The notes beneath the pieces are model-generated. The model was given only the letters and a program-made list of their open reading frames with translations, was not told the DNA's origin and did no database searches. From contig NZ_JAIQYY010000019.1 of NCBI RefSeq assembly GCF_020181035.1, positions 72,063 to 136,062 of the forward strand: 64,000 bases of DNA. The letters are read 5' to 3'. Shown piece by piece: positions 33,282-41,177 of the stretch. This DNA comes from Streptomyces sp. CoH27 (GTDB lineage Bacteria > Actinomycetota > Actinomycetes > Streptomycetales > Streptomycetaceae). The position numbers were made by a program, and so were the translations under genes. How positions within the stretch are numbered: the stretch's first letter is position 1; every line of letters begins with the position of its first letter.

Positions 33282-34202
33282 TCAGGACAGCGTGAGGACG
33301 GCCTTGCCCCGGATACGGCGGTCGCGCAGGTCGGTGAGTGCGGTCGCGGTGTCGGCCCAGTCCGCGACCCGGCCGATCTCGGGACGCAGCCGGCCCTCGG
33401 CGGTCAGCCGGACCAGCACGGCCAGGTCGTCGGCGAGACGGGTGTCGGCGTCGAGGTAGTGGAAGTGCCGGACGACGGCCGATTCGGGGCCGGTGAAGAA
33501 GTCGAAGAAGTCGAGCGTCACCGGTGTGCGGCCGGCCTGCCCGAACCAGATGAGGGTGCCGCGCCGGGCGAGGCGGGCCAGGGCGGTGGCGAGGGCCTGG
33601 CCGCCGGTCGACTCCAGCACGATGTCGTACGGTCCTCGGGCGTCGGCGACGTCGTGGACGATGTCGGCGGCGCCGAGTTCGACGAGCCGCGCGCCGCGCT
33701 CGGCGTCCCGGGTCACCGCGGTGACCTGGGCCCCGGCGGCCGCCGCCAGCTCGGTGACGTAGTGGCCCACTCCCCCGGAGGCGCCGGTGAGCAGGATCCG
33801 CCGGCCCAGGACGGGTCCGGCCGTGCGCAGCAGCCGCAGTGCGGTGAGCCCGGCCAGGGGCAGGGCCGCGCCCTGGAGCGTGCTGACGCTGTCGGGCAGT
33901 TCGGCGAGCGCGCTGGTGGGCACTGCCACGTACTCCGCCCAGCCCCCGGACATGGGGTGTCCCACCACCCGGGTGATGCCCGACGGTCCGCTGCCGTCGG
34001 CGGCCGGCTGCACCACCAGGCCCGCGATGTCCTTGCCGGGGCGGTCACCGGCGACGGGCTTTTCCAGCTTGAAGGTCTCGCCCCGGTTGACGGAGAACGC
34101 CTCGACCTTCACCAGGGCTTCGTCGGGGCGGAGCGTCGGCTCGGCGACGTCGGCGAGCACGACGGGCTCGGCGGGATCCCCGGTCGGTATGAAGGCTTTC
34201 AT
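33282..34202 (-). CDS. Zinc-independent MDR-family quinone oxidoreductase
   Basis: ATG at 34202 gives 306 residues. The N-terminal GroES-like domain (KAFIPTGDPAEPVVLADVAE, FSVNRGETFKLEK) is followed by the NADPH-binding Rossmann motif ILLTGASGGVGHYVTELAAA, then LGAADIVHDV. It lacks the cysteines of zinc ADHs, so it is a quinone reductase/crotonyl-CoA-reductase-type enzyme. It is divergent from a LysR gene across a perfect dyad and is followed by the SnoaL-like gene. Confidence 0.92.
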   Translation of the reverse strand: MKAFIPTGDPAEPVVLADVAEPTLRPDEALVKVEAFSVNRGETFKLEKPVAGDRPGKDIAGLVVQPAADGSGPSGITRVVGHPMSGGWAEYVAVPTSALAELPDSVSTLQGAALPLAGLTALRLLRTAGPVLGRRILLTGASGGVGHYVTELAAAAGAQVTAVTRDAERGARLVELGAADIVHDVADARGPYDIVLESTGGQALATALARLARRGTLIWFGQAGRTPVTLDFFDFFTGPESAVVRHFHYLDADTRLADDLAVLVRLTAEGRLRPEIGRVADWADTATALTDLRDRRIRGKAVLTLS

Positions 34203-34307
34203 CGGTGTCGTCCTCCTCGCCGGCCTGTCGGCCGTCGGTCGGTTGTCGCGTCGGAGACCATCTGACCGGCCCGGGCGCCGACCCGGCCAACAACCGGACC
34301 GGCCGGC

Positions 34308-34326
34308 CGACAACCCCGCGTTGTCG
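34308..34326. promoter_or_regulatory. Candidate LysR operator, CGACAAC-N5-GTTGTCG
   Basis: Perfect 7-bp arms around a 5-bp centre lie between the MDR start (34202) and the LysR ATG (34342), 15 bp upstream of the latter. Symmetry and position fit an autoregulatory LysR site; a second CAACAAC half-like sequence occurs 20 bp away. Binding is inferred. Confidence 0.55.
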
Positions 34327-34341
34327 CATAAGGTCAGCGGC

Positions 34342-35331
34342 ATGGATCTCGACCTCGCCCTGGTCCGCGCCTTCGTCACCACGGCCGGCACGCTGCACTT
34401 CGGGCGTGCCGCCGAGGAGCTCGGCACCAGCCAGCAGGCGCTGTCCAAGCGCATCGCCAGGCTGGAGGAGCTGCTCGGCGCCCGGCTCTTCGAGCGCCAG
34501 GGCGGCGTCCGGCTGAGCGCGGCGGGCGAGCGGTTCGTGCCGGCCGCGCGTGAGGCGCTCGCGGCCGGCGAACGCGCGGTCGCGGCGGTCACGGGCGCCG
34601 GAGCGGCCGTACGGATCGACACGTGGGGGCATCTGTACGCGCCGATGCGCACCGTCGCCGCCGTCCAGGCCTCCGATCCGGTGCGGTGGGAGCCGGGCCC
34701 CGGACGTGACTGGCCGTCAGTGGCCCAGGCGCTGCTGCGCGGTGACACGGACCTGGGATTCGGCCGGGTGCATCCGCTGCCGGACGGGCGGGAGGCGGGG
34801 CTGACCCAGCGGCTGGTGCGGCTGGAACCCGTCGACGTGGTGCTCGGTCCGTCCCACCCGCTGGCCGGTGCGGATGCGCTCCGGCCCGCCGATCTGCGCG
34901 ACGGCGTCCTGTGGAGCCCGGCCGAACTGAGCCGCCTGGACTTCCTGCGCCGCTTCGCCGACGAGTTCCGCATCACCCGGCGGCACGACGGCCCCAACCT
35001 GGGCCTGGACCACCTCCTCCAGCACATCCGCGCCGACCGCGAAGGCTTCACCCTCTTCCCCGCCGACGCGCCGCTGCCGGACCACGCGGGCCTGCGCAGC
35101 ATCCCGTTGGCGGACCCGACCCCGCTGTACGCCTGGTCGCTGGCCTGGTCCGACTCCTGCCGTCACCCGCTGCTGGACACCCTGCTGCGCGGCTTCGCCG
35201 AGACCGCCCGCGCCCGCCGCTGGCTGGAGTACTCCCCGCAGCGCGACTGGCTCCCCGACACCGACCACGCAAAACTGGCGCCGAGTCAGGCGATCGGCGG
35301 CTCACCATTCCTCGGGCGGCAGCAGCCGTAG
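34342..35331 (+). CDS. LysR family transcriptional regulator
   Basis: ATG at 34342 gives 329 residues with an N-terminal LysR winged helix (FVTTAGTLHFGRAAEELGTS, QQALSKRIARLEELLGARLF) and a C-terminal effector-binding domain. It is divergent from, and probably regulates, the quinone reductase/SnoaL-like operon. The last ten codons overlap the convergent PucR gene's 3' end (30-bp overlap). Confidence 0.93.
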   Translation: MDLDLALVRAFVTTAGTLHFGRAAEELGTSQQALSKRIARLEELLGARLFERQGGVRLSAAGERFVPAAREALAAGERAVAAVTGAGAAVRIDTWGHLYAPMRTVAAVQASDPVRWEPGPGRDWPSVAQALLRGDTDLGFGRVHPLPDGREAGLTQRLVRLEPVDVVLGPSHPLAGADALRPADLRDGVLWSPAELSRLDFLRRFADEFRITRRHDGPNLGLDHLLQHIRADREGFTLFPADAPLPDHAGLRSIPLADPTPLYAWSLAWSDSCRHPLLDTLLRGFAETARARRWLEYSPQRDWLPDTDHAKLAPSQAIGGSPFLGRQQP

Positions 35332-36498
35332 CGCGTGGAGGGCCACCGAGAGGTCGGCGACCGCGCGCGGGTCCTGGAGACAGCGGCCGGTCAGGGCCTC
35401 CAGCCGGCGCAGCCGGTAGCGGACGGTGTTGCGATGGCAGTACAGCCCCCGCGCCGCGTCGGCCGCCGAGCCGCCGGCCGCGTACCACTGCTCCAGGGTC
35501 TCCAGCAGCCGGTCCCGTTCCTCGCGGGGCAGGTCGAGTACGCGCGCGAGGACGGTGCGCGCGATCCTGGTGGCCTCGTCCACCGACGCGGCCACCAGCA
35601 GGGCCACCGGTCCGTCGTCGAACCGTACGACGCCCGTGGCGTTCCGCGGCACCCGGGCCAGCGCGAGGCGGGCCAGCCGCAGCGCCCTGGGGGTGTCGCG
35701 CAGGGCGTGGTACGCGGGGCTGACCCCCACCCGGGCCGCGGGGAGACCGCCGAGGACGCGCAGGGCGGCGTCCCCGGCGTCCGGGCCGCGGGCCGCCACG
35801 ACGCCGACCTGAAGGTCGGGCAGCAGCCGCCAGGCCGAGCGGACCCCCTCGGCCAGCAGCCGGGGCTCGATGCCGGGCAGCGCCTCCCGCCCAGGCGTGG
35901 GGACACCGGCCGCCACCACCAGGAAGGGCCCCTCGGCCGGCAGGCCGAGCGCGTCAGCGGCCTCCCAGAGGGTGGTGCGGTCGGTGAGCACACCCGTGAA
36001 CAGGGCCTCGACCAGCACGGACCGCTCACGGTCGCGTTGGAGCAGCAGTTCCGAGGCGGTTTCGCGGTAGGCGTCGCTGGCCGCCGCCGCGAGGCCCTCG
36101 TTCACCCACCACGCCGCGAGGGCCACGACGGTGTCGGCGGTGACGGCGTCCGCGGCACGGGCCGCGGCCGCGAGCTCGGACCACAGGAACTCCGAGCCGA
36201 CGCGGTAGGCGTGCAGCAGTTCCCCCAGAGGCGCTCCCTCGCGTGCCGCTCTGCGGCCCGTCTCCTCGGCCGGCTCCATGCCGCCCGTACAGCCGTCGGC
36301 CAACTGCCCGAAGACCAGCTCCGTGTTGCGTCGGCAGCTGGCGGTCAACTCCTCCAAGGTGACGGGTCCTTCGCCGCCGTAGTAGCCGACTTCGGCGCGG
36401 ATGCGGCGGGCCATGCGGGCGCCCAGGTCGGGCGCGCGGCCGAGCAGTGCGGCCGCGACGGGGGCGATCGCGGCAGGCGGCGGCGGTGTGCGGCTCAT
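35302..36498 (-). CDS. PucR/CdaR-type helix-turn-helix regulator
   Basis: ATG at 36498 gives 398 residues: an N-terminal helical sensor region with RRIRAEVGYYGGEGPVTLEE and LGELLHAYRVGSEFLWSELA, a central domain, and a C-terminal PucR helix-turn-helix (YCHRNTVRYRLRRLEALTGR). It belongs to the same architecture as the regulator at 25835 but is only distantly similar. No catabolic gene is adjacent in an obvious operon; the divergent secreted GDSL hydrolase is the nearest possible target. Confidence 0.9.
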   Translation of the reverse strand: MSRTPPPPAAIAPVAAALLGRAPDLGARMARRIRAEVGYYGGEGPVTLEELTASCRRNTELVFGQLADGCTGGMEPAEETGRRAAREGAPLGELLHAYRVGSEFLWSELAAAARAADAVTADTVVALAAWWVNEGLAAAASDAYRETASELLLQRDRERSVLVEALFTGVLTDRTTLWEAADALGLPAEGPFLVVAAGVPTPGREALPGIEPRLLAEGVRSAWRLLPDLQVGVVAARGPDAGDAALRVLGGLPAARVGVSPAYHALRDTPRALRLARLALARVPRNATGVVRFDDGPVALLVAASVDEATRIARTVLARVLDLPREERDRLLETLEQWYAAGGSAADAARGLYCHRNTVRYRLRRLEALTGRCLQDPRAVADLSVALHALRLLPPEEW

Positions 36499-36679
36499 GA
36501 CCGGCAGGTTACAAAGAGGCGCCCGGCGCACAGGGCGCTTGTGCACGGGGACAACGGGGCCGGTGCTCCGCTGTCCGCGGGCACATGGCCCGTGGGGCGG
36601 GCGGCTACGACGATGACGGCAACGTTACCGGCCGGTACCGGAGTTGGTCTTCCGTCGTCGCACCTCCCCAGGAGCAACC

Positions 36680-37630
36680 GTGCCCAGAGCCGCATCCACG
36701 AGCACGCACCACACCCACCGAGCCCCGCACCCACGCGAGGCCGCCCCCCGCGCCAAGGCGCTCAGGAGATGGGCATCCGCCCTCGCCGGCGGCCTGCTCC
36801 TGGCGACCGCCTCCGCCACCGCCGCCCACGCGACGGCCTCGGACTCCGGCGGGAGCGGCACCTATGTGGCGCTCGGGGACTCGTACGCCGCCGGCGCCGG
36901 CGTCCCCGCGCAGTCCGCGGGCCTGTGCTTGCGCTCCGACCACGACTACGGCCACCTCGTCGCGCAGTCGCTGGCCCCGCCGGCGTACCGGGACGTGACC
37001 TGCGCCGGTGCGAAGGTCAGCGCGCTCACCACGGCCCAGACGGACGCCGGGGCCGTCGTCAACGGCCCGCAACTCGACGCCGTGACACCGGACACCAGCC
37101 TCGTCACGCTCACCGTTGCGGGCGACAACCTCGGCACGTCCGACTTCGGATTCGGCGACGTGGCCGCCACCTGCTCCGCCCTCTCCGTGACCGATCCGCT
37201 CGGCACCCCCTGTCGTGACTACTACCGGAACACCCTCAGCGATCGGCTGAACTCCGCCGCGGCGCAGCTCGGCAGTGCCCTCCAGCTGATCCACGCGCAC
37301 GCCCCGCAGGCCCGGGTGCTCGTCGTCGGCTATCCGGCGGTGCTTCCCGACGACCCCGGGCAGTGCCTGGGCAAGATGCCCGTCACGACCGGGGACATCG
37401 CGTTCCTGCGCTCGGTTCTCGGCGAGCTCGACGACACGGTCGCCACCACCGCCCGAGCCGAGGACGCCACCTACGTGGACACGCTCACCGCGACCCTGGG
37501 CCACGACAGCTGTTCCTCGTCGCCCTGGATCGAGGGACTGATCCCCACCTCTCCCGCCCTGTCGCTCCATCCGAACGCCACCGGTGAACACGCCATGGCG
37601 GACGCCGTACTGGGCGCGCTCGGCCGCTGA
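36680..37630 (+). CDS. Secreted SGNH/GDSL-type lipase or esterase
   Basis: GTG at 36680 with AGGAG at 36670-36674 gives 316 residues. A signal peptide spans ~1-55 (RRWASALAGGLLLATASATA followed by AHA). Block I is YVALGDSYAAGAG with the nucleophilic serine, block V is LHPNATGEHAMA with the catalytic histidine, and paired cysteines suggest disulfides as in Streptomyces lipases. Block III, normally GxND, reads TVAGDNLGTSDFGFGD, an unusual swap. It would hydrolyse extracellular esters or lipids. Confidence 0.88.
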   Translation: MPRAASTSTHHTHRAPHPREAAPRAKALRRWASALAGGLLLATASATAAHATASDSGGSGTYVALGDSYAAGAGVPAQSAGLCLRSDHDYGHLVAQSLAPPAYRDVTCAGAKVSALTTAQTDAGAVVNGPQLDAVTPDTSLVTLTVAGDNLGTSDFGFGDVAATCSALSVTDPLGTPCRDYYRNTLSDRLNSAAAQLGSALQLIHAHAPQARVLVVGYPAVLPDDPGQCLGKMPVTTGDIAFLRSVLGELDDTVATTARAEDATYVDTLTATLGHDSCSSSPWIEGLIPTSPALSLHPNATGEHAMADAVLGALGR

Positions 37631-37683
37631 TCCCGTCCGTCCGGCCCGCGGGGCGCGGTGCGCGGGCCGGACCCGGGACCAGG

Positions 37684-38010
37684 GCGTGTCCGGCCTGGTC
37701 GCGCTTCTCCGGGATGGTGTGCGGGATCTGCCGGCGGCGCAGGTATGCGCGGATGGCCCGGGAGGAGCAGGCCCGGTCGGCCGGCCCGTGGCCCGGCCGA
37801 GGCCACCGCGCGAGCGGCCCGGCGTGTGGTCGTCCGGCTCGGGCGCCACGCCGTTGGCGGACGACGGGGCCGGACCGGGAGCCCCCTTCTTGCGGGCCCC
37901 GGCCGCATGCTGGTGGGCTCGGCAGACGATGGCTTGGCTGGTGGCGGCGGTAGGCGACCTGCTGTCTGCCAAGGCCCCGCTCCCTTGAATACCGGCAACA
38001 AGCCCCTTCC
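37684..38010 (-). mobile_element. Decayed IS5-family transposase remnant
   Basis: Minus-strand frames give VCRAHQHAAGARKKGAPGPA with GRSRGG (start of the IS5-type DDE domain) and, in another frame, ADRACSSRAIRAYLRRRQIP followed by HTIPEKRDQ (late part of the same transposase). The intervening catalytic core is missing and frames are broken. The outer edge toward 38020 (GAGCGTGTTGGGGAAG on the minus strand) resembles an IS terminus and abuts the methyltransferase stop. It explains the 390-bp gap after the GDSL gene. Confidence 0.65.
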
Positions 38011-38020
38011 CCAACACGCT

Positions 38021-38665
38021 CTAGGACCGGCGGCGTGCGAAGAGGATCGCGCCGGAGGCGCTCTTGTCGAGGTCGAGCGCCATGTGCGCCTCGACGGTGA
38101 ATCCGGCCGCGCGCAGCCGGTCAGCGACCCGGTCGGGCCGGCGGCGGTGGACGTGGACGTGCATCGGATGGCCGCCGTAGCCCCGCGCCTTCAGCGTCGA
38201 CTCGTCGCCGGTGCGGAAGCCGAGGAGCAGGGGTCCGCCGGGGCGCAGGACGCGCCGGAAGTGGTCGAAGACCGTGGGGACGGCCTCGTCGGGAACATGG
38301 ATCAGCGACCAGAAGGCGAGCAGGCCGGCGAGTGAGGCGTCGGCGAGGTCGAGGTCCGTCATCGAGCCCACCTCAAACCGCAGTCCGGGGTGGTCGCGGC
38401 GGGCCACGTCGACCATCGCGGGGGAAAGGTCGATGCCGAAGGCGTCGACACCCAGCGCGCGCAGATGCGCGGTGACATGCCCCGGTCCGCAGCCCACGTC
38501 CGCCACCGGCCCACCGCCGGCAGCATTCACCAGGTCGGCGAAGAGCGCCAGCGACGCGCGCAGGTACGGCGCCCCGGCCAGAGCCTCGCGTACGAAGTCG
38601 GCGTAGCTCCCGGCGACCGTGTCGTAGGAGGTTCGAGTGTCTGCCAGCCAGTGGTCCGCGCTCAT
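38021..38665 (-). CDS. Class I SAM-dependent methyltransferase
   Basis: The 214-residue protein has motif I VADVGCGPGHVTAHLRALGV, post-I FGIDLSPAMVDVARRDHPGL and LLAFWSLIHVPDE, LRPGGPLLLGFRTGDE. This is the UbiE-like small-molecule methyltransferase pattern. Its C terminus abuts a transposase remnant, so the last codons may have been altered by the insertion, but the end (GAILFARRRS) looks native. Confidence 0.88.
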   Translation of the reverse strand: MSADHWLADTRTSYDTVAGSYADFVREALAGAPYLRASLALFADLVNAAGGGPVADVGCGPGHVTAHLRALGVDAFGIDLSPAMVDVARRDHPGLRFEVGSMTDLDLADASLAGLLAFWSLIHVPDEAVPTVFDHFRRVLRPGGPLLLGFRTGDESTLKARGYGGHPMHVHVHRRRPDRVADRLRAAGFTVEAHMALDLDKSASGAILFARRRS

Positions 38666-38729
38666 GCCCGGTCACGGTAGCCGGGACGCGGCAACCGGTT
38701 GCCGCTGGGTCCGGCTCCGGCCGGGCCGG

Positions 38730-39755
38730 TCACTTCTCCCGGTGCTGGCTGCGGATCCTGGCGGCGACATCGTTCTGTTCGGTCTCCCACCACGGCCGTA
38801 CCCGCTCGGCCGACGGCGCCTCGGGGACGGGGGCGGAGGTGGCCGCGGGTACGACGGCAGGGGTGAGTTCCGCGTCCAGGCGGCGGTCCAGCGCGGCGTT
38901 CTGGACCCGCTCCGCACGCGCCCACTGGTACAGCAGGGCCAGCAGGAAGGGCAGCGCGACCAGCTCGGCGATGCTGAGCATCGCGCCGCCGCCGAGCTGC
39001 TGGTCGTGCCGGACGTCCGGGGACCAGGCCGGCGCGTGGTGCAGGTACCAGGCGCCCGCGATCAGGGTGCCGTGGGTCATCACGACCACGCCGGGGACCG
39101 CGTCGACGATGCCGTCCAGGAAGACCAGTCCCGCCCGTACCGGGTGGGTGCACCAGCTGGGCAGTGCCTCCTCGTGGGTCAGCACCGGTACGACGAACAG
39201 GGAGCCGGCCACGAGCAGGTGCAGATACATCAGCTCGTGCAGCCAGCCCACGCGCAGTGCGGTGGCGAAGTACGGCGTGAAGTAGACCGTCAGCTCCGTG
39301 GCCAGCACCAGGGCGGTGCTGACCAGGGGGAAGGTCAGTACGCGTACCAGGCGGCCGGACATCACCCGGCGCACCCGCCCGCCGGCGCTCTCCGGCAGGG
39401 CCAGGACGGCCAGCCGGAGCGGGTCGCCGAGGGCGAGGCCCAGCGGGGCGACCAGGTCCAGGAGGATGTTCTGCACGGCGGCCGGCCAGAACAGCACATG
39501 GTCGTAGACGGCCAGCGCGGACATCGTGGCCACCACCAGCGCGCCCAGGCCGAGCAGCACGAAGGCGGCGACGCGGCCCGGCGGCCAGGACTCGCCCCGC
39601 CGGCGCAGCCGCGCGACGCCCCGGCCGTAGAGCGCGCCCAGGGCGATGACCAGCAGCAGCGCGGGGATGTCGAGCTGCCAGGTGGACAGCAGACGTCCTG
39701 TGGTCAGCTCGGGCAGCTCGCCGGCCGACAGGGCGGTCAGCGCGTGGCCATCCAT
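38730..39755 (-). CDS. ctaG: CtaG-type cytochrome c oxidase assembly protein
   Basis: ATG at 39755 gives 341 residues with ~9 TM helices. It contains the caa3-CtaG family features HVLFWPAAVQNILLDLVAPL, GDPLRLAVLALPES, WLHELMYLHLLVAGSLFVVP and MTHGTLIAGAWYLHHAPAWS, whose histidines in TM helices may handle copper. The family assembles the CuA or CuB centre of cytochrome oxidase. The C terminus is a soluble charged tail. It lies downstream of the NRAMP/MgtE-type operon but is separated by 135 bp. Confidence 0.88.
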   Translation of the reverse strand: MDGHALTALSAGELPELTTGRLLSTWQLDIPALLLVIALGALYGRGVARLRRRGESWPPGRVAAFVLLGLGALVVATMSALAVYDHVLFWPAAVQNILLDLVAPLGLALGDPLRLAVLALPESAGGRVRRVMSGRLVRVLTFPLVSTALVLATELTVYFTPYFATALRVGWLHELMYLHLLVAGSLFVVPVLTHEEALPSWCTHPVRAGLVFLDGIVDAVPGVVVMTHGTLIAGAWYLHHAPAWSPDVRHDQQLGGGAMLSIAELVALPFLLALLYQWARAERVQNAALDRRLDAELTPAVVPAATSAPVPEAPSAERVRPWWETEQNDVAARIRSQHREK

Positions 39756-39890
39756 GCGGATCGTCCTCCTTTGGTTCGGTATGGCGGGCTCGGCGCGGAA
39801 GAGTCCGGCTCGGGTCCACCACGGGACGGTAGTCCCCGGCGGGCCGGGACCTGGCATCGGGGTGCCGCGCGCCGGGGTGAAGGGCGGGGA

Positions 39891-41177
39891 TCAGGCAAGA
39901 CCGAACCAGCCCAGGACCGTCTGCACGAGGAGGATCGTCGACATGGCCGCGACACCGACGACCACAGCGGTGGCGGCGATGCGGTAGCGCGGGCCGTTGG
40001 CCGCCGGGCCGAGGACGGAGCGGCGGTTGGTCAGGACCAGGAGGTAGACCAGGACGACGGGGCTGATCAGGCCCTGGAGGACCTGGGTGCCGATCAGCAG
40101 CTGGATGACGTCGACCGGGGTCATGGCCACCGTGGCACCCAGCACGATCTGGGCGGTGAACAGGCCGAGGAAGAGCGGGGCGTCGCGGAAGCTGCGGGAG
40201 ACGGAGCGCTCCACGCCGGCGGCTTCTCCTATGGCATAGCTGGCCGAGAGCGGGACGACGGCGCCGGCCAGGGCGGAGGCGCCGAGCAGGCCGAGCGCGA
40301 ACAGGAGCTCCGCGCCCTGGCCCGCGACCGGTTTGAGGGCCTCGGCGGCCTGGGCTGCGGAGTCCAGCGGGCCGGTGCCGCCGATGGCGGAGGCCGTGGC
40401 GATGATGATCGTCAGGCTGATGAGACAGGCGAAGACGGCGCCCAGGATGGCGTCGGCGCGGATCAGCGGGTAGTCGGCGGGCTTGGCGCCCCGGTCCACG
40501 ACGCCCGCGGCGGCGTAGAACTGCATGTACGGGCTGACGGTCGTGCCGATCAGGGCGACCGCGAGCAGGATGAAGTCCTTGTTCGCCTCGACGTGCGGGA
40601 TGACCAGGTTGTGGCCGACCGCGCCCCAGTGGGGGTGGCCGAGGATCATCGCGAGCGGGTACGCGAAGAAGGCCAGCGACATGATGAGGAAGATGCGTTC
40701 GGCCCAGTGGTAGGAGCCGAACAGCACCAGCGCCCACAGCAGGACCGCCGCCGGCGGGATGACCGCCCACTTCGGCACGCCGAGGAGCTCGAACGCGGCG
40801 CCGATGCCGGCGAACTCGGACACGACCAGGCCGGTGTTGGCGAGCAGCAGGCAGGACACGGCGAGCGCGGTCAGGCGCAGGCTGAACTGTTCGCGGATCA
40901 GGGCTCCCAGGCCCTTGCCCGTGTGGGCGCCGAGGCGTACGGCCATCTCCTGCACCATCACCAGGGCGATGGTGACGAGCACCATGAAGAAGAGGGTGCC
41001 GTAGGTGTACTGGGAGCCGGCCGAGGCGTAGGTGGCGATGCCGGCCGCGTCGTTGCCGGCGTTCGCGGCGACCAGTCCGGGTCCGGCGACGGCTGCGATC
41101 ATGGTGAGGCGCCGCCAGCCGGTCCGGCGCGCGGGGGCCTGCGGTGCCGCGGTGGCGGTGTCGAGGTCGCGGGTCAC
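39891..41177 (-). CDS. NRAMP/SLC11-family metal transporter of atypical (NRMT-like) type
   Basis: This 428-residue protein has ~11 TM helices and starts with GTG overlapping the MgtE-like gene stop (GTGA). It is NRAMP-like overall, but the helix 1 DPGN of Mn/Fe transporters is replaced (GPGLVAANAGNDAAGIATYA) and the helix 6 MPH motif is replaced by IGTTVSPYMQFYAAAGVVDR. Loss of the metal-selecting methionine and aspartate is reported for the NRAMP-related Mg transporters (NRMT), and coupling to an MgtE-type Mg sensor fits. Mg specificity is therefore an inference; Mn cannot be excluded. Confidence 0.85.
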   Translation of the reverse strand: MTRDLDTATAAPQAPARRTGWRRLTMIAAVAGPGLVAANAGNDAAGIATYASAGSQYTYGTLFFMVLVTIALVMVQEMAVRLGAHTGKGLGALIREQFSLRLTALAVSCLLLANTGLVVSEFAGIGAAFELLGVPKWAVIPPAAVLLWALVLFGSYHWAERIFLIMSLAFFAYPLAMILGHPHWGAVGHNLVIPHVEANKDFILLAVALIGTTVSPYMQFYAAAGVVDRGAKPADYPLIRADAILGAVFACLISLTIIIATASAIGGTGPLDSAAQAAEALKPVAGQGAELLFALGLLGASALAGAVVPLSASYAIGEAAGVERSVSRSFRDAPLFLGLFTAQIVLGATVAMTPVDVIQLLIGTQVLQGLISPVVLVYLLVLTNRRSVLGPAANGPRYRIAATAVVVGVAAMSTILLVQTVLGWFGLA

